This document shows positions 22,474-22,516 of a stretch of 22,516 nucleotides of DNA, piece after piece. This DNA is from JBBCJT01 sp037190665 (GTDB taxonomy: Bacteria > Pseudomonadota > Alphaproteobacteria > Acetobacterales > Acetobacteraceae). Every line of letters starts with the position of its first letter. The stretch's first letter is position 1. The stretch is from positions 1 to 22,516 of the forward strand of contig JBBCJT010000008.1 in the NCBI GenBank assembly GCA_037190665.1, written 5' to 3'. Made by a program: the position numbers and the translations under genes. Under the pieces are notes generated by a model that had not been told where the DNA came from, did not search any database, and worked only from the letters and a program-made list of their open reading frames with translations.

Positions 22474-22516
22474 CAGCCCCCACCCCCACAACAATCGTTG
22501 TGGGGGTGGGGGCTGC
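22474..22516. repeat. Long perfect hairpin at window edge
   Basis: A left arm of about 20 bases (22474-22493, GCAGCCCCCACCCCCACAAC) pairs with the right arm from 22498 to the window end across an AATC loop. The arms have no mismatch. No T-run is visible, but the window stops at the arm's end, so a terminator role for a gene to the right cannot be judged. Confidence 0.6.

Noticed and set aside
22282..22494. Small minus-strand frame upstream of the MFS gene
   Set aside because: It overlaps the MFS start and translates the same dispersed repeat; there is no independent coding evidence.

Overview
The window is very GC-rich, with dense short-spaced genes and alphaproteobacterial-type gene content. 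My best guess is a Rhodospirillales/Acetobacteraceae bacterium (Roseomonas-like). That rests on base composition, the gene order, and dispersed hairpin repeats of the GGGGC-NNN-GCCCC kind. It is an inference, not a database result.

Positions 1-14219 hold most of a type VI secretion system (T6SS), arranged as two divergent transcription units. Leftward from about 3.3 kb run clpV (tssH, sheath-recycling AAA+ ATPase) and hcp (tube), ending in a strong intrinsic terminator at 105-141. Rightward run tssA, tssB, tssC, a second TssC-like gene (impD type), tagJ (impE type), tssE, tssF and tssG. The order B-C-D-E-F-G-H matches the imp cluster known from Rhizobium and Agrobacterium. The window therefore carries sheath, tube, recycling and much of the baseplate. 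It carries no recognisable tssK, tssL, tssM, tssJ, vgrG, PAAR, FHA protein, kinase or phosphatase; these must lie outside the window or be absent.

Positions 12720-17585 continue on the same strand and form the least ordinary part. A SAM-dependent methyltransferase with a long C-terminal region overlaps tssG by four bases. It is followed by a secreted OmpA-domain protein, an inner-membrane-anchored periplasmic protein with an HExxH zinc-protease motif that I cannot assign to a family, and an M81 (MlrC-type) metallopeptidase whose GTG start is two bases after the previous stop. If this tail is one transcript with the T6SS genes, it may supply protein methylation and cell-wall or periplasmic proteolysis linked to secretion. 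That is inference.

Positions 17586-17887 separate convergent genes and contain an inverted pair of REP-like palindromes. From 22322 down to 17888 the genes are leftward: an MFS transporter, a FOXRED1-like FAD oxidoreductase and an SDR dehydrogenase in a probable catabolic operon, then an endonuclease/exonuclease/phosphatase-family protein. These look like general metabolism unrelated to the T6SS.

Regulatory and repeat signals include a GTGA-N6-TCAC site upstream of tssB at a CRP class-I-like distance from a candidate promoter, an imperfect inverted repeat between clpV and tssA, three copies of a multi-hairpin intergenic repeat (one inside the tssF-tssG junction), and a long perfect hairpin at the right edge.
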